Positions 32,680 to 44,104 of a DNA stretch of 64,000 bases are shown in pieces (position 1 is the first letter of the stretch; every line of letters begins with the position of its first letter). This DNA comes from Methylobacillus arboreus (GTDB lineage: Bacteria; Pseudomonadota; Gammaproteobacteria; Burkholderiales; Methylophilaceae): positions 248,001-312,000 of the forward strand of contig NZ_JAJAVC010000011.1 of the NCBI RefSeq assembly GCF_020532725.1. Reading direction: 5' to 3'. The position numbers and the translations under genes were made by a program. The notes under the pieces were generated by a model. The model saw nothing but the letters and a program-made list of their open reading frames with translations. It was not told where the DNA came from and ran no database searches.

Positions 32680-33834
32680 ATGTTAGGCAGGTTTTTCATG
32701 TTGGGGGCTATTAGCCTTGCGCTAGGCTGTAGCCAGACTTCCGCGCCGGAAAAGGCCAAGGAGCGGATGGAAGTCGCAGTCTTCACAGTCAGCAAGACCT
32801 CACAGGTCATCAGCACAGACCTGCCCGGGCGAACCACTGCCTACCTGGTGTCGGAGATCAGGCCGCAGGTCGGCGGTATTATCAAGCAGCGTGCATTTGT
32901 CGAGGGTGCGGTGGTCAAAGCGGGCGACCTGTTGTACCAGATAGAGCCCGCGCCATTCCAGGCTGTGTATGACAGTGCCGCTGCCTCGGTGCAAAAGGCG
33001 GAGGCCAACTTGGTGTCGGTACGTCTCAAGGCGGAGCGCTATGCCGAATTGGCCAAGATCAATGCCGTGAGCCGCCAGGATAACGATGACAACCAGGCGC
33101 TGTTCAAGCAGGCGGAAGCCGACCTGGCGTTGGCAAAGGCGGCGCTGGACACTGCACGCATCAACCTGGGCTTTACCCGCATCACCGCCCCCATTTCCGG
33201 ATTGACCGCTGCCTCTGCCGTCACCCCGGGCGCGCTGGTGACCGCCAACCAGGAAACCGCGCTGACCCGCGTGCAGCAGCTGGACCCTATCTATGTCGAT
33301 GTGGTGCAGCCCAGCAGCGAGCTACTGCGGCTCAAGCATGAACTGGCGCAGGGCAACATCAAGCGCATCAACAATATGGAAACCCCGATCCGCGTGGTGC
33401 TGGAAAATGGCCAGCATTATCCTCACCCGGGCCGCCTCAAGGTGCACGGGGTCAGCGTCAACCCGACGACCGGCGCCGTGACCTTGCGCGCCGTGGTTCC
33501 CAACCCCGATGGCCTGCTGATGCCAGGTATGTATGTGCATGCCTTGTTGGACGAGGGCGTGGATGAGGACGCCATCCTGGTGCCGCAGCGCGGCGTCAGC
33601 CGCAATACCCGTGGTGAAGCCACGGTGCTGGTTGTGGACGGCAATGACCAGGTGCAGATCAAGACCATCGCCTTAAGCCGCACCGTAGGCCAGAACTGGC
33701 TGGTGAATGAAGGGCTGGCGGAAGGGGAGCGCGTGATTGTCGACGGCCTGCAGAAGGTGAGAGTAGGTGACAGTGTGCGTCCTGTGCCTTGGCAGGATAC
33801 GGTATCCGCCCCTGTAGCAAGCGGCGGGAAATAG
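32680..33834 (+). CDS. RND efflux periplasmic adaptor lipoprotein (AcrA/MexA-like)
   Basis: A 384-residue membrane-fusion protein of a tripartite RND efflux pump. The N-terminus [20 protein letters not shown] has a lipobox (LALGC), so it is a lipoprotein facing the periplasm. [20 protein letters not shown] and [20 protein letters not shown] open the lipoyl domain, a helical hairpin follows ([20 protein letters not shown]), and [11 protein letters not shown] and [20 protein letters not shown] close it. GGGA before ATG 32680 supports that start; in-frame starts lie at 32620 and 32698. It leads a three-gene pump operon. Confidence 0.93.
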   Translation: MLGRFFMLGAISLALGCSQTSAPEKAKERMEVAVFTVSKTSQVISTDLPGRTTAYLVSEIRPQVGGIIKQRAFVEGAVVKAGDLLYQIEPAPFQAVYDSAAASVQKAEANLVSVRLKAERYAELAKINAVSRQDNDDNQALFKQAEADLALAKAALDTARINLGFTRITAPISGLTAASAVTPGALVTANQETALTRVQQLDPIYVDVVQPSSELLRLKHELAQGNIKRINNMETPIRVVLENGQHYPHPGRLKVHGVSVNPTTGAVTLRAVVPNPDGLLMPGMYVHALLDEGVDEDAILVPQRGVSRNTRGEATVLVVDGNDQVQIKTIALSRTVGQNWLVNEGLAEGERVIVDGLQKVRVGDSVRPVPWQDTVSAPVASGGK

Positions 33835-33841
33835 GCGGCGC

Positions 33842-36800
33842 ATGGCAGGCTTTTTCATCGACCGTCCCATCTTTGCCTGGGTCATCGCCATCGTCATCAT
33901 GCTGGCCGGCATAGGCGCCATCAATCGCCTGGCGCTTGAGCAGTATCCGGATATCGCGCCCCCGCGCATCTCGATCTATGCCAACTATACCGGCGCCTCC
34001 GCGCAGACCGTGGAAAACTCGGTGACGCAGGTAATCGAGCAGTACATGAAGGGGCTGGACAACCTCATTTATATTTCCTCCAACAGCACCTCGGCAGGCA
34101 CTGCGCGCATCTCGCTCACGTTTGACGCCGGCGCCGATCCCGACGTGGCGCAAATGCAAGTGCAGAACAAGCTGCAGCAGGCTATGCCGCGCTTGCCGCA
34201 AATCGTGCAGAGCCTGGGCGTGACTGCCAACAAGTCCAGCATCGATTTCTTCATGGTGATTTCCTTTATCTCCGACAATCCGGAGGTAAAGTCGGTGGAT
34301 ATCGGCGATTACATCACCAGCACGGTGGTAGACCAAATCAGCCGGGTGGATGGCGTGGGCGATGTGCAGACCCTGGGCTCGGGCTATGCCATGCGTGTCT
34401 GGCTGGATCCGGCCAAGCTGCAGAATTATGGCCTCATGCCTTCTGACATCGATGCGGCGATCCAGGCGCAGAATGCGGATGTGTCGTCGGGCCAGATTGG
34501 TGCCCTGCCGATTGTCGAAGGCCAGCAGCTAAATGCCACGATTACGACCCGCACCCGCCTGGAGAGCGTGGCACAGTTCGAAAATATCGTGGTCAGGTCC
34601 ACCACCGACGGCGCCGTTGTGCGCCTGCGCGATGTTGCCCGGGTGGAGCTGGGCGCGGAAAGCTATTCGCCGACCACCAATTACAACGGCCGCACTTCCG
34701 CAGGCATGGGCATCCGGCTGGCATCAGGCGCCAATGCGCTCGATACTGCCAAGGCCGTGATGCAGAAGCTGGAGGAAATCAAGCCCTATTTCCCGCAGGA
34801 CATGCAGCTCAGCGTCGAGGTGCCTAACGACACCACGCCCTTTGTGCGGGTTTCCATCCGCGAAGTGGTCAAGACCATGATAGAAGCTGTGCTACTTGTC
34901 GTGCTCATCATGTATGTCTTCCTGCAGAGCTGGCGCGCCACCCTGATCCCCGCCATTGCGGTGCCCGTGGTATTGCTGGGAACATTCGGCGTGCTGGCCG
35001 TGTTCGGATTTTCCATCAATACCCTGACCATGTTCGGCCTGGTGCTCGCCATAGGCCTGCTGGTGGACGACGCGATCGTGGTAGTGGAAAACGTTGAGCG
35101 GGTGATGAGCGAGGAAGGCCTCAGCCCGCGCGAGGCAACGCGCAAATCCATGGGGGAGATCACCGGCGCATTGGTAGGCATTGCCCTGGTTCTGTCTGCG
35201 GTGTTTGTGCCGATGGCGTTTTTTGGTGGCTCGACCGGCGTGATTTACCGGCAGTTCTCCATCACCATTGTTTCGTCCATGCTGTTGTCCGTGGTCGTTG
35301 CGCTGACCCTGACTCCGGCGTTGTGCGCCACGCTGCTCAAGCCGGAAAGCCATGGCGCTAGGCATGGCAAATGGCTGCAAGGTTTTTTTGACTGGTTCAA
35401 CCGTAGCTTCCAGCGCGCTGCCGGTGGTTATCAGCGATCGGTCAGCGGCTTGCTGCGGAGGAAGGCCCTGGCGATGGTGATATACGTGTTGGTCGCCGCG
35501 CTGCTGGTATGGCTGTTCGCGCGGCTGCCCACTTCTTTCCTGCCTGATGAAGATCAGGGCATATTGCAGGCGCAGGTAGAGTTGCCGACCGGCGCTACCG
35601 ATGCGCGCATGCAGGAGGTGATGGGACAGGTGGAACAATACCTGCTGTCACGTAACGACGTTGTGTCGCAGTTCGTCACCCTTTCAGGGCTCGGGCAGGG
35701 CGGAGGCACCAGCCAGAACTCGGGACGGGTCTTCATCCGCCTGCGCGACTGGTCGGAGCGTACTGGCCCGGACCAGTCTGCCGCGGCGATTGCGCGCCAG
35801 GCGACTCGTGCCTTTGCCCAGATTCGCGACGCCAAGGTATTTGTCACCCAGCCGCCCACTGTCAACGGGCTGGGACAGAGCACCGGCTTCAACCTGCGCA
35901 TCAAGGACCTTGGCGGGCTGGGCCATGATGCACTGGTCGAGGCCAGGGATCAGTTCCTCGCGCTGGCCTCGGCCGATCCGCGCCTAACCAAGGTACGGGC
36001 CATCGGTCTGAGCGATACGCCTATCTTCCGCATTGATATCGATGATGAAAAGACCGGTCCCTACAACCTTGCCGCCAGCGACATCAACCAGACCCTTTCG
36101 GTAGCCATGGGCGGCACCTATGTGAACGACTTTCTCGACAAGGGCCGTATCAAGCGCGTCTACATGCAGGGCGATGCACCTTACCGCATGCTGCCGGAAG
36201 ACATCAATCGCTGGTTTGTGCGCAATGCCAATGGCGAGATGGTGCCGTTTTCCTCTTTCTCCAGCAGCCGCTGGGATTACGGTTCGCCACTGCTGGAACG
36301 TTACAATGGCATGCCGTCGATCGAGATTTCCGGCGAGCCGGCCCCGGGCGTCAGCTCCGGTACTGCCATGGATATAGCGGAAGCCATCGTCGGGCAATTG
36401 CCCGAGGGCATAGGCCTGGAATGGAGCGGGCAATCCTACCAGGAACGTCTCTCGGGCGCCCAGGCGCCGCTGCTGTATGCGGTATCCATCGTATTCGTCT
36501 TCCTGTGCCTGGCGGCGCTCTATGAAAGCTGGGCAGTGCCGTTCTCGGTGATTCTGGTGGTGCCGCTGGGCGTTATTGGCGCGGTATTGACGACCAGCCT
36601 GCGCGGCTTGTCTGGCGATGTTTATTTCCAGGTGGGCTTGCTGACCACGGTAGGGCTTGCCGCCAAGAACGCCATACTGATCGTCGAGTTCGCCAAGCAT
36701 ATGCAGGAGCAAGGCTTGCCGCTGTTGGAAGCTACTTTGCAGGCAGTCAGGTTGCGTTTGCGCCCCATCATCATGACTTCGCTCGCCTTCGTGTTCGGTG

Positions 36801-36991
36801 TGTTGCCTTTGGCATTCAGCACCGGTGCTGGCGCTGCGGGACGCCAGGCCATAGGCACCGGCGTATTGGGCGGCATGCTGACTGCAACCTTCCTGGGCAT
36901 TTTCTTTGTGCCGGTGTTTTTCGTCATGATACGCAGCTGGTTTCCATATCGGCATGATCTCCAGCCAGCAAAGCAGGAGTCGCAGCCATGA
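33842..36991 (+). CDS. RND multidrug efflux transporter (AcrB/MexB-like, HAE1 family)
   Basis: A 1049-residue proton-driven inner-membrane transporter, full length for HAE1 pumps. It begins [20 protein letters not shown] as usual, has the two large periplasmic loops, and in helix 4 the proton-relay aspartates in [18 protein letters not shown]; the second-half counterpart [17 protein letters not shown] carries the conserved lysine. [20 protein letters not shown] is the standard start of the second half. Drug specificity cannot be read from sequence. It starts eight bases after the adaptor gene and overlaps the outer-membrane factor gene by ATGA. Confidence 0.96.
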   Translation: MAGFFIDRPIFAWVIAIVIMLAGIGAINRLALEQYPDIAPPRISIYANYTGASAQTVENSVTQVIEQYMKGLDNLIYISSNSTSAGTARISLTFDAGADPDVAQMQVQNKLQQAMPRLPQIVQSLGVTANKSSIDFFMVISFISDNPEVKSVDIGDYITSTVVDQISRVDGVGDVQTLGSGYAMRVWLDPAKLQNYGLMPSDIDAAIQAQNADVSSGQIGALPIVEGQQLNATITTRTRLESVAQFENIVVRSTTDGAVVRLRDVARVELGAESYSPTTNYNGRTSAGMGIRLASGANALDTAKAVMQKLEEIKPYFPQDMQLSVEVPNDTTPFVRVSIREVVKTMIEAVLLVVLIMYVFLQSWRATLIPAIAVPVVLLGTFGVLAVFGFSINTLTMFGLVLAIGLLVDDAIVVVENVERVMSEEGLSPREATRKSMGEITGALVGIALVLSAVFVPMAFFGGSTGVIYRQFSITIVSSMLLSVVVALTLTPALCATLLKPESHGARHGKWLQGFFDWFNRSFQRAAGGYQRSVSGLLRRKALAMVIYVLVAALLVWLFARLPTSFLPDEDQGILQAQVELPTGATDARMQEVMGQVEQYLLSRNDVVSQFVTLSGLGQGGGTSQNSGRVFIRLRDWSERTGPDQSAAAIARQATRAFAQIRDAKVFVTQPPTVNGLGQSTGFNLRIKDLGGLGHDALVEARDQFLALASADPRLTKVRAIGLSDTPIFRIDIDDEKTGPYNLAASDINQTLSVAMGGTYVNDFLDKGRIKRVYMQGDAPYRMLPEDINRWFVRNANGEMVPFSSFSSSRWDYGSPLLERYNGMPSIEISGEPAPGVSSGTAMDIAEAIVGQLPEGIGLEWSGQSYQERLSGAQAPLLYAVSIVFVFLCLAALYESWAVPFSVILVVPLGVIGAVLTTSLRGLSGDVYFQVGLLTTVGLAAKNAILIVEFAKHMQEQGLPLLEATLQAVRLRLRPIIMTSLAFVFGVLPLAFSTGAGAAGRQAIGTGVLGGMLTATFLGIFFVPVFFVMIRSWFPYRHDLQPAKQESQP

Positions 36992-38421
36992 AACAGATGA
37001 AATGGCCTGCGGCCCGAACCATCCTGTGCATGCTATGGCTGGGTTCGGCATTGTCCGCTTGCAGCCTGATGCCCGGCTATCAGCGTCCCGCTTCCCCAGT
37101 GGCGCAAAATTGGCAGGGCTTGGCGCAGGGGATAGAGGACTATCCGCTTGCCGAGATAGGTTGGCACGAGTTCTTCCTAGATACGCGCCTGCAGCAACTG
37201 ATTGCCCAAACCCTGGATAATAACCGCGACCTGCGGGTGGCCGCCCTCAACATTGAACGCGCCCGTGCTCAATACCAGGTGCAGCGCTCCAACCTGTTTC
37301 CCACAATCAACGCCATCATGAGCAGTACTGCCCAGCAGACCAGCGGTAATGTGGCAGCGGTAGGCGTAAGCCAGCAGGCTGCCGGCGTTTCACACAGTTA
37401 TCGTGCCACGGTGGGTTTCAGCGCTTATGAGCTTGACGTGTTTGGCCGCATACGCAGCCTGAACGAGCAGGCGCTGCAAACCTTCTTCGCTACTGAGGAG
37501 GCGCGTCGCAGCACGCAGATTTCGCTGGTGGCCGAGGTGGCAACCGCCTGGGCCACGCTGGCCGCCGACCAGGCCAGGCTCAAAGTGGCGCAGGAAACCC
37601 TGCAAAGCCAGCAGCAGACGTATGAACTGAGCAAACGCAGCTTTGAACTGGGCGTGAGTTCAGCACTGGCCTTGCGCCAGATCCAGACCAGCGTGGATAG
37701 CGCACGTGTGGACGTGGCCACCTATAAAAGTCAGGTGACGCTGGACAGGAACGCATTGGACCTGCTGGCGGGCAAGCCGGTGGCCGATGAGCTGTTGCCC
37801 CTGGCGGGCAGCCATGACCAGCCGGTAAGCCGCTACCAGGTGCCTGCCAATCTCAACTCGGAAGTCCTGCAGCAGCGTCCCGACGTGTTGCAGGCCGAAC
37901 ATGCCTTGCAGGCGGCCAATGCCAATATAGGCGCGGCACGTGCCGCTTTCTTTCCCCTCGTCAGCCTGACTTCCAGTTTTGGCAGCGCCAGCACCGAGCT
38001 TTCCGGCCTGTTCGGCCCAGGGTCGCGCGTCTGGTCATTTGCGCCTTCCATCAATGTACCTATCTTCAACGCCGGGCGTAACCGAGCCAACCTTGAGGTG
38101 GCTAAGATCGACCGCGATATCCTGCTTGCGCAATACGAGCAATCAATACAGATTGCCTTCCGTGAAGTGGCAGATGTGCTGGCGGTGAGGCAAAACCTGG
38201 GGGAGCAGATAGAGGCGCAGCAATCGCTGCTGCAAGCCTCGACCGAGGCGTTTGAGTTATCCGATGCCCGCTTCAGGAACGGGGTGGACAGCTACCTGAC
38301 AGTGCTGGACTCCCAGCGCACCATGTATATTGCCCAGCAAAACCTGATCAGCCTGCAACTGGCGGATGCCGCCAATCAGTTCAGCTTGTACAAGGTATTG
38401 GGAGGAGGCTGGAAGGAGTGA
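36988..38421 (+). CDS. Outer-membrane efflux factor lipoprotein (OprM/NodT-like)
   Basis: A 477-residue outer-membrane channel completing the pump. The N-terminal [19 protein letters not shown] has a lipobox (LSAC) and the family phrase PGYQRP. Two TolC-like repeats follow, with [54 protein letters not shown] and [12 protein letters not shown]-like text ([20 protein letters not shown]) as landmarks. Length and order are normal. The ATG overlaps the transporter stop. The operon ends in a hairpin-forming repeat at 38424-38487. Confidence 0.95.
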   Translation: MKQMKWPAARTILCMLWLGSALSACSLMPGYQRPASPVAQNWQGLAQGIEDYPLAEIGWHEFFLDTRLQQLIAQTLDNNRDLRVAALNIERARAQYQVQRSNLFPTINAIMSSTAQQTSGNVAAVGVSQQAAGVSHSYRATVGFSAYELDVFGRIRSLNEQALQTFFATEEARRSTQISLVAEVATAWATLAADQARLKVAQETLQSQQQTYELSKRSFELGVSSALALRQIQTSVDSARVDVATYKSQVTLDRNALDLLAGKPVADELLPLAGSHDQPVSRYQVPANLNSEVLQQRPDVLQAEHALQAANANIGAARAAFFPLVSLTSSFGSASTELSGLFGPGSRVWSFAPSINVPIFNAGRNRANLEVAKIDRDILLAQYEQSIQIAFREVADVLAVRQNLGEQIEAQQSLLQASTEAFELSDARFRNGVDSYLTVLDSQRTMYIAQQNLISLQLADAANQFSLYKVLGGGWKE

Positions 38422-38423
38422 TG

Positions 38424-38487
38424 CGGTTTTGCCTTCAAGCGCATAACCGCGTTGGGTCGCCTTGTTCTACGCTTGAAGGCAAAACCG
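38424..38487. repeat. Perfect 18-base inverted repeat after the efflux operon
   Basis: CGGTTTTGCCTTCAAGCG (38424-38441) faces its exact reverse complement at 38470-38487 with a 28-base loop. There is no T run, so it is not a classical terminator. It adjoins the dispersed repeat at 38510-38536 and together they fill the 117-base convergent gap. Confidence 0.75.
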
Positions 38488-38509
38488 GTGGTACGACAAG
38501 GCAGAGCAA

Positions 38510-38536
38510 AAACGCCAGGAGAGTTTTGTTAGCCGC
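38510..38536 (-). repeat. Dispersed repeat, inverse copy of 49541-49567
   Basis: Twenty-seven bases (ending GAGTTTTGTTAGCCGC) identical, in inverse orientation, to 49541-49567; a 15-base piece of it is also at 17867-17881. It ends three bases before the stop codon of fdsD. Confidence 0.8.
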
Positions 38537-38538
38537 CC

Positions 38539-38778
38539 TTAAGCTTCACTCTTTGCCGACTTTACTTTCACATACTCCCTGATTGCGCTCAATACCAGCG
38601 GATGTAGTCCGGTATCAGGCGTTTCGGCAACGTAGTCGAGAATCTGCTGGCGCATTTGCGGTGCCCAGAAACGTGTGAGGTGGCTGGCGATATCTTTCTT
38701 GGCCTGCTCATGGTCAGGATAGGAGCGGAAGAAGTCGCCGATCTGGTTGGCCATCTTCACCAGGTGTTCTATGTTCAT
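38539..38778 (-). CDS. fdsD: NAD-dependent formate dehydrogenase delta subunit FdsD
   Basis: A 79-residue subunit of the soluble FdsGBAD formate dehydrogenase. NIEHLVKMANQIGDFFRSYP near the start and IASHLTRFWAPQMRQQILDY are the conserved FdsD phrases. The ATG at 38778 overlaps the end of fdhD by four bases; an in-frame ATG 11 codons upstream is unlikely. It is the last gene of the operon, as in other fds clusters. In Cupriavidus and Rhodobacter the delta subunit is needed for enzyme stability or cofactor insertion. Confidence 0.9.
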   Translation of the reverse strand: MNIEHLVKMANQIGDFFRSYPDHEQAKKDIASHLTRFWAPQMRQQILDYVAETPDTGLHPLVLSAIREYVKVKSAKSEA

Positions 38779-39611
38779 GCCAATTCCTTGTGCAATAGGC
38801 GTTCTGGACAACTGTAAACCACATGTTGCTGTTTGCGTGCAAAGCCCACCAAGGTAACACCGCAGCCTTGCGCCATGCGGATCGCCAGCCCGGTGGGGGC
38901 AGAGATTGCGACCAGCATGGGAATATCGGCGCTGGCGGCTTTTTGCACCATTTCATAGCTGGCCCGGCTGGATGTCAGCACAAACCCTGCTGTTTGCTGC
39001 TGTTGCCGCGCACGCGCGCCTATCAGCTTGTCCAGTGCATTATGGCGCCCGACATCTTCACGTACCATGAGTACTTCGCCTTCCGGGTTGACCCAGGCGC
39101 AGGCATGTGTAGCGCCAGTGCGGCCTTGTAATGCCTGCAATGTCTGCATGTTGCGCTGGGCCAGGTAGATGGCCTCGGCGTCGAAGTGGATATCATGCGC
39201 CTGTATGCGGTTGGGAATGCGGATGGCCTGGTCCAGGCTTTCCGAGCCGCAGAGGCCGCAACCGGTACGGCCGGCCATGCTGCGTCGGCGTTCCTTCAAG
39301 TGCAGGAAATTTTCGGAGGCGATCTCCATCTGCAGCTCTATGCCGTTGACCCTGTGCACGATTTCCATGTCATACAGATCCCTGGCGCTGGAGAGTATGC
39401 CTTCGCACAGTGAGAATCCCAATGCGAAGTCGGCCAGGTCGTCGGGGGTTGCCAGCATGACGGCATGTGAAATGCCGTTGTAGATCATGGCAACCGGGAC
39501 TTCCTCTGCTACCCTGTCCTCAACCTCGCGCAATTGCCCGTCCTCATACTTGAGGGCGGTGATCGCACTGTCAGTGGCCTCGCTTTCTATCAAGAATTCC
39601 GTCTGCTTCAT
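38775..39611 (-). CDS. fdhD: Formate dehydrogenase accessory sulfurtransferase FdhD (FdsC)
   Basis: A 278-residue chaperone that transfers sulfur to the molybdenum bis-MGD cofactor before its insertion into FdsA. EEVPVAMIYNGISHAVMLAT, DLADFALGFSLCEGIL, the essential CxxC in GRTGCGLCGSESL (about residues 117-120), and VGRHNALDKLIGAR with the C-terminal TLVGFARKQQHVVY are diagnostic. It lies three bases downstream of fdsA and overlaps fdsD, which fits co-synthesis with its client. Confidence 0.95.
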   Translation of the reverse strand: MKQTEFLIESEATDSAITALKYEDGQLREVEDRVAEEVPVAMIYNGISHAVMLATPDDLADFALGFSLCEGILSSARDLYDMEIVHRVNGIELQMEIASENFLHLKERRRSMAGRTGCGLCGSESLDQAIRIPNRIQAHDIHFDAEAIYLAQRNMQTLQALQGRTGATHACAWVNPEGEVLMVREDVGRHNALDKLIGARARQQQQTAGFVLTSSRASYEMVQKAASADIPMLVAISAPTGLAIRMAQGCGVTLVGFARKQQHVVYSCPERLLHKELA

Positions 39612-39613
39612 CG

Positions 39614-42463
39614 CTATTCCACGCGGGCTTCATCCCGCTGTTGGGCCAGGGCAATCTGCTCGTCGCTGAATTCCTGGTAGTTGCGCTGCCATTCGGAAAG
39701 CTGCGTTACCCGGGTGACCTCAACCGCAGTCACCTTGAATTCAGGGCAGTTGGTTGCCCAGTCCGAGTTGTCGGTGGTAATCACGTTGGCGCCGGACTCC
39801 GGATGGTGGAAGGTGGTGTAGATTACGCCAGGCTGCACGCGTTCCGATATCCTGGCACGCTGCACCGTATTGCCTGCGCGGCTGGTGATGCCTACCCAGT
39901 CTCCGTCCTGTATACCCCGGTCCTCGGCATCGTGCGGATGGATTTCCACCTGGTCTTCCGGATGCCATGCCACGTTATCAGTTCGCCGTGTCTGCGCGCC
40001 AACGTTGTATTGCGACAGTATACGCCCGGTGGTGAGGATGAGCGGGTACTTGGCGTTGACTTTTTCCGAGGTGGGCACGTATTCGGTGACCATGAATCGG
40101 CCCTTGCCGCGCACGAACTCGTCCACATGCATGATCGGGGTGCCGGTGGGATGCTGTTCGTTGCATGGCCACTGTATGCTGCCCAGTTCTTCCAGGCGCT
40201 TGAAGCTGACGCCATGGAAGGTCGGTGTGAGGCGGGCGATCTCGTCCATGATCTCGGAGGCATGCCGGTAAGGCATGGGGTAGCCCAGCGCCTCGGACAG
40301 CATGGCGGTCACCTGCCAGTCCTCGTAGCCGTTCTTGGGGGTCATCACGCGCCTTACCGGCGAAATGCGGCGCTCGGCATTGGTGAAGGTGCCGCTTTTC
40401 TCCAGGAAGGAGCATCCGGGCAAGAATACATGCGCATACATCGCGGTTTCGTTGAGGAACAAGTCCTGCACGATCACGCACTCCATGGACGACAGCGCAT
40501 GGGTGACATGCTGCGTGTTGGGGTCGGATTGTGCAATATCCTCGCCTTCGCAGTACAGCGCCTTGAAGCTGCCGTCGATCGCAAAGTCCAGCATATTGGG
40601 GATGCGCAGTCCCGGCTCGTTGTCCAACGGCCTGCCCCAGGCAGCTTCGAACAAGGCGCGGGTGGCATCGTCCGATACGTGTCGGTAGCCGGGGAATTCA
40701 TGCGGGAAGGAACCCATGTCGCATGAGCCTTGAACGTTGTTCTGTCCGCGCAGTGGGTTTACGCCCACGCCTTCGCGGCCTATGTTGCCGGTGGCCATGG
40801 CGAGGTTGGCGATGCCCATGACCATGGTGGAGCCCTGGCTGTGCTCGGTGACGCCCAGGCCGTAGTAGATGGCGGCATTGCCGTCGGTGGCAAACAGGCG
40901 GGCTGCCGCACGCACATCGGCCGCAGGCACGCCGGTGGCTGCTTGCATTGCTTCCGGTGAATGCTCGGGCTGAGCGACAAATTCGCTCCAGTATTCAAAG
41001 GAATCCCACTCGCAGCGGCTGCGGACAAACTCCTCGTCCACCAGGCCTTCCGTAACGACTACGTGCGCCATGGCGGTAATCAGCGCCACGTTGGTGCCTG
41101 GGCGCAGCTTGAGGTGGTAATCGGCCTGGACGTGCGGGCCGGATACCAGGTCGATTTCCCTGGGGTCGGCGATAATCAGCTTGGCGCCTTCACGCAGACG
41201 GCGCTTCATCTGCGAGCCGAATACCGGGTGGCCGTCAGTGGGATTGGCGCCTATGACCATGATAACGTCCGACTTCATCACCGAGTCAAAGGTCTGGGTG
41301 CCCGCGGATTCGCCCAGGGTCTGCTTGAGGCCGTAGCCGGTGGGCGAGTGGCAGACGCGGGCGCAGGTATCCACATTGTTGTTGCCGAAAGCAGCGCGTA
41401 CCAGTTTCTGTACCAGATACGTTTCCTCGTTGGTGCAGCGCGATGAAGTGATGGCGCCGATGGAGTTGCGGCCGTGCTTGGCCTGGATGCGCTTGAGCTC
41501 GCTGGCGGCGTAGCTGATGGCCTCCTCCCAGGAGACTTCCTGCCAGGGGTCCTTGATGCTCTTGCGGATCATGGGGGTGGTGATGCGGTCCCTGTGGGTG
41601 GCATAGCCCCAGGCAAAACGCCCCTTGACGCAGGAGTGGCCGTGGTTGGCGCCGCCATTCTTGTCCGGCACCATGCGCACCACCTGTTCGCCCTTCATTT
41701 CGGCGCGGAACGAGCAGCCCACACCGCAATAGGCGCAGGTGGTGATGACGCTGTGCTCGGGCTGGCCATGATCTATGACGGTTTTTTCCATGAGGGTTGC
41801 GGTAGGGCAGGCGGCAACGCAGGCACCGCATGACACGCATTCCGACTCAAGGAAGTTGTCGAAGTTGCCGGCAGCTACCTTTGAATCAAAGCCGCGCCCG
41901 GAAATGGTGAGCGCAAACGTGCCCTGGGTTTCCTCGCAGGCACGCACGCAGCGTGAGCAGACGATGCACTTGGAGGCATCGAACTGGAAATAGGGGTTGG
42001 AGACATCTTTTTCTGCATCCAGGTGGTTGCTGCCGTCATAGCCGTAGCGTACCTCGCGCAGGCCTACGGCGCCCGCCATGTCCTGTAGTTCGCAATCGCC
42101 ATTGGCTGAGCAGGTGAGGCAGTCCAGCGGGTGGTCGGAGATATAAAGCTCCATCACGCCGCGGCGTATATCGGCCAGCTTGGGGGTTTGCGTATGCACC
42201 TTGAGCCCCTCATCGACCGGCGTGGTGCAAGAGGCGGGATAACCGCGCCTGCCTTCAACCTCCACCAGGCAGAGGCGGCAGGAACCGAAAGGCTCCAGGC
42301 TGTCGGTGGCGCACAGTTTGGGGATGCTGATACCGGCCTCGACAGCGGCATGCATGATCGATGTGCCTGCGGCAACGGTGATGCTTTTACCGTCAATTTC
42401 CAGCGTGACTTGCCTATCAGTTACGCGGCTCGCTGGGGTGCCGTAGTCTGCTTGCTTGTCCAT
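39614..42463 (-). CDS. fdsA: NAD-dependent formate dehydrogenase catalytic subunit FdsA
   Basis: A 949-residue molybdenum bis-MGD enzyme that oxidises formate to CO2. The N-terminus holds a [2Fe-2S] domain (GSCRLCLVEVEGRRGYPASC), then His-Cys and two [4Fe-4S] motifs (CIVCSRCVRACEE; CVSCGACVAACPT), then CAYCGVGCSF, the cluster next to the molybdenum site. The metal-ligand cysteine is in DTCARVCHSPTGYG, so this is a cysteine, not selenocysteine, enzyme. The molybdopterin-dinucleotide domain closes the protein. ATG 42463 follows GAGGAG; an in-frame start 13 codons upstream is less likely. In a methylotroph this is the last energy-yielding step of C1 oxidation. Confidence 0.97.
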   Translation of the reverse strand: MDKQADYGTPASRVTDRQVTLEIDGKSITVAAGTSIMHAAVEAGISIPKLCATDSLEPFGSCRLCLVEVEGRRGYPASCTTPVDEGLKVHTQTPKLADIRRGVMELYISDHPLDCLTCSANGDCELQDMAGAVGLREVRYGYDGSNHLDAEKDVSNPYFQFDASKCIVCSRCVRACEETQGTFALTISGRGFDSKVAAGNFDNFLESECVSCGACVAACPTATLMEKTVIDHGQPEHSVITTCAYCGVGCSFRAEMKGEQVVRMVPDKNGGANHGHSCVKGRFAWGYATHRDRITTPMIRKSIKDPWQEVSWEEAISYAASELKRIQAKHGRNSIGAITSSRCTNEETYLVQKLVRAAFGNNNVDTCARVCHSPTGYGLKQTLGESAGTQTFDSVMKSDVIMVIGANPTDGHPVFGSQMKRRLREGAKLIIADPREIDLVSGPHVQADYHLKLRPGTNVALITAMAHVVVTEGLVDEEFVRSRCEWDSFEYWSEFVAQPEHSPEAMQAATGVPAADVRAAARLFATDGNAAIYYGLGVTEHSQGSTMVMGIANLAMATGNIGREGVGVNPLRGQNNVQGSCDMGSFPHEFPGYRHVSDDATRALFEAAWGRPLDNEPGLRIPNMLDFAIDGSFKALYCEGEDIAQSDPNTQHVTHALSSMECVIVQDLFLNETAMYAHVFLPGCSFLEKSGTFTNAERRISPVRRVMTPKNGYEDWQVTAMLSEALGYPMPYRHASEIMDEIARLTPTFHGVSFKRLEELGSIQWPCNEQHPTGTPIMHVDEFVRGKGRFMVTEYVPTSEKVNAKYPLILTTGRILSQYNVGAQTRRTDNVAWHPEDQVEIHPHDAEDRGIQDGDWVGITSRAGNTVQRARISERVQPGVIYTTFHHPESGANVITTDNSDWATNCPEFKVTAVEVTRVTQLSEWQRNYQEFSDEQIALAQQRDEARVE

Positions 42464-42553
42464 CACTTTCTCCTCTTGCTTCCTTGAGGCAGGACCCTGC
42501 ATTTTTATATGAGCGCTATGCAGGTGTCCTGCCGGTTTTCAATTGCTGCTAAT

Positions 42554-44104
42554 TCATGCTGCCTGTTCTTTCTTGAGTAAACCGAAATCCTCGGGAAAAT
42601 GGTTGAGCGCGCTCAACACCGGGTAGGGCGTCATGCCGCCCAGCGCACAGAGCGACCCGTTGAGCATGGTGTCGCTGAGGTCGCGCACCAGCGCGACACT
42701 TTGCGCATGCTCTGTGCCTGCGATAATCTTGTCCATGACTTCCACGCCGCGCGTGGAACCTATGCGGCAGGGCGTGCATTTGCCGCACGATTCGATGGCG
42801 CAGAACTCGAAGGCATAACGCGCCATATGCGCCATGTCCACGGTGTCGTCAAAGGCGACGATGCCGCCGTGGCCAAGCACTGCCCACAGTTTGCTGAATT
42901 CCTCGTAATCAAGTGGCGTGTCGAATTGCGACTCGGGCAAATAAGCGCCGAGCGGACCGCCCACCTGCACTGCCTTGATCGGCCTGCCTGTGGCTGAGCC
43001 GCCGCCATAGTCGTATAACAGTTCGCGCAGGGTAATGCCGAACGCTTTTTCTACCAGGCCACCGTGCTTGATATTGCCAGCCAATTGAATAGGCAGGGTG
43101 CCGCGCGAGCGGCCCATGCCGTAATCGCGGTAATAGGCACTGCCCTTGTCCAGGATGATGGGTACGGTGGCGAGCGAGATAACGTTGTTGATGACGGTCG
43201 GCTTGCCGAACAGCCCTGAGATTGCCGGCAGTGGCGGCTTGAACCTGACCAGGCCACGCTTGCCTTCGAGGCTTTCCAGCAGGGCGGTTTCTTCACCGCA
43301 GACATAGGCGCCCGCGGCACGCCTGACTTCCAGGTAAAAATCAAGTTGGCTGCCCAGTATTCCCCGGCCAAGGTAGCCTGCTTCATAAGCGCTCTTGATG
43401 GCGAGGTTGAGTGCGGCAATGGAGTGCGGATATTCCGAACGCACATAGATATATCCCTGCGTGGCGCCAACTGCGATACCGGCAATCGTCATGCCCTCGA
43501 TCAGGACAAAGGGATCGCCTTCCATGATCATGCGGTCAGAGAAAGTGCCGGAGTCGCCTTCATCTGCATTGCAGACAATATATTTTTGTTCTGCAGTCGC
43601 CTCGAGCACGGTCTTCCACTTGATGCCGGTCGGGAAGGCCGCGCCGCCGCGTCCGCGCAACCCGGAGTCGGTGACTTGCTGCACGATATCCTGCGGCGCC
43701 ATGGCGATGGCATTGCGCAGCCCCTTGTAGCCGTCGTGGGCAATATAGTCCTGCAATGAAACCGGGTCGGTGATGCCAACGCGGGCGAACGTCAGGCGCT
43801 CCTGGTGTTTCATCCAAGGCAGTTCGTCTGTCAACCCAAGACAGAGGGCATGATCCCCACCATCAAGAAAACCAGCGTCAAACAGGGAGCTCACCTGCTC
43901 AGGTGTGACGGGGCCATAGGCCATACGTCCATGCGGGGTGGCAACCTCGACCAGTGGCTCCAGCCAGAACATGCCGCGAGAGCCATTGCGCGCAATCTGG
44001 ATCGGCAAGTGGCGCGCTGCCGCTTTCTTGGCGATGGCTGCGGCAACCTGGTTGGCGCCCAGCGAGAGCGCGCTTGAGTCGCGAGGGATGTATACAGTGT
44101 TCAT
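42554..44104 (-). CDS. fdsB: NAD-dependent formate dehydrogenase beta subunit FdsB
   Basis: A 516-residue NuoF-like subunit that passes electrons from FdsA to NAD. An N-terminal thioredoxin-like ferredoxin domain (about residues 1-130) precedes the flavin domain: [20 protein letters not shown] (FMN loop), [20 protein letters not shown] and [20 protein letters not shown] (NADH site). The [4Fe-4S] site [16 protein letters not shown] lies near the C-terminus. The start overlaps the fdsG stop by four bases. A 90-base gap separates it from fdsA. Confidence 0.96.
   Translation of the reverse strand: MNTVYIPRDSSALSLGANQVAAAIAKKAAARHLPIQIARNGSRGMFWLEPLVEVATPHGRMAYGPVTPEQVSSLFDAGFLDGGDHALCLGLTDELPWMKHQERLTFARVGITDPVSLQDYIAHDGYKGLRNAIAMAPQDIVQQVTDSGLRGRGGAAFPTGIKWKTVLEATAEQKYIVCNADEGDSGTFSDRMIMEGDPFVLIEGMTIAGIAVGATQGYIYVRSEYPHSIAALNLAIKSAYEAGYLGRGILGSQLDFYLEVRRAAGAYVCGEETALLESLEGKRGLVRFKPPLPAISGLFGKPTVINNVISLATVPIILDKGSAYYRDYGMGRSRGTLPIQLAGNIKHGGLVEKAFGITLRELLYDYGGGSATGRPIKAVQVGGPLGAYLPESQFDTPLDYEEFSKLWAVLGHGGIVAFDDTVDMAHMARYAFEFCAIESCGKCTPCRIGSTRGVEVMDKIIAGTEHAQSVALVRDLSDTMLNGSLCALGGMTPYPVLSALNHFPEDFGLLKKEQAA

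Noticed and set aside
40335-42487. Long plus-strand frames across fdsA
   Set aside because: Shadow frames of a high-GC gene on the other strand; their text shows no domain and the minus-strand FdsA reading is complete.
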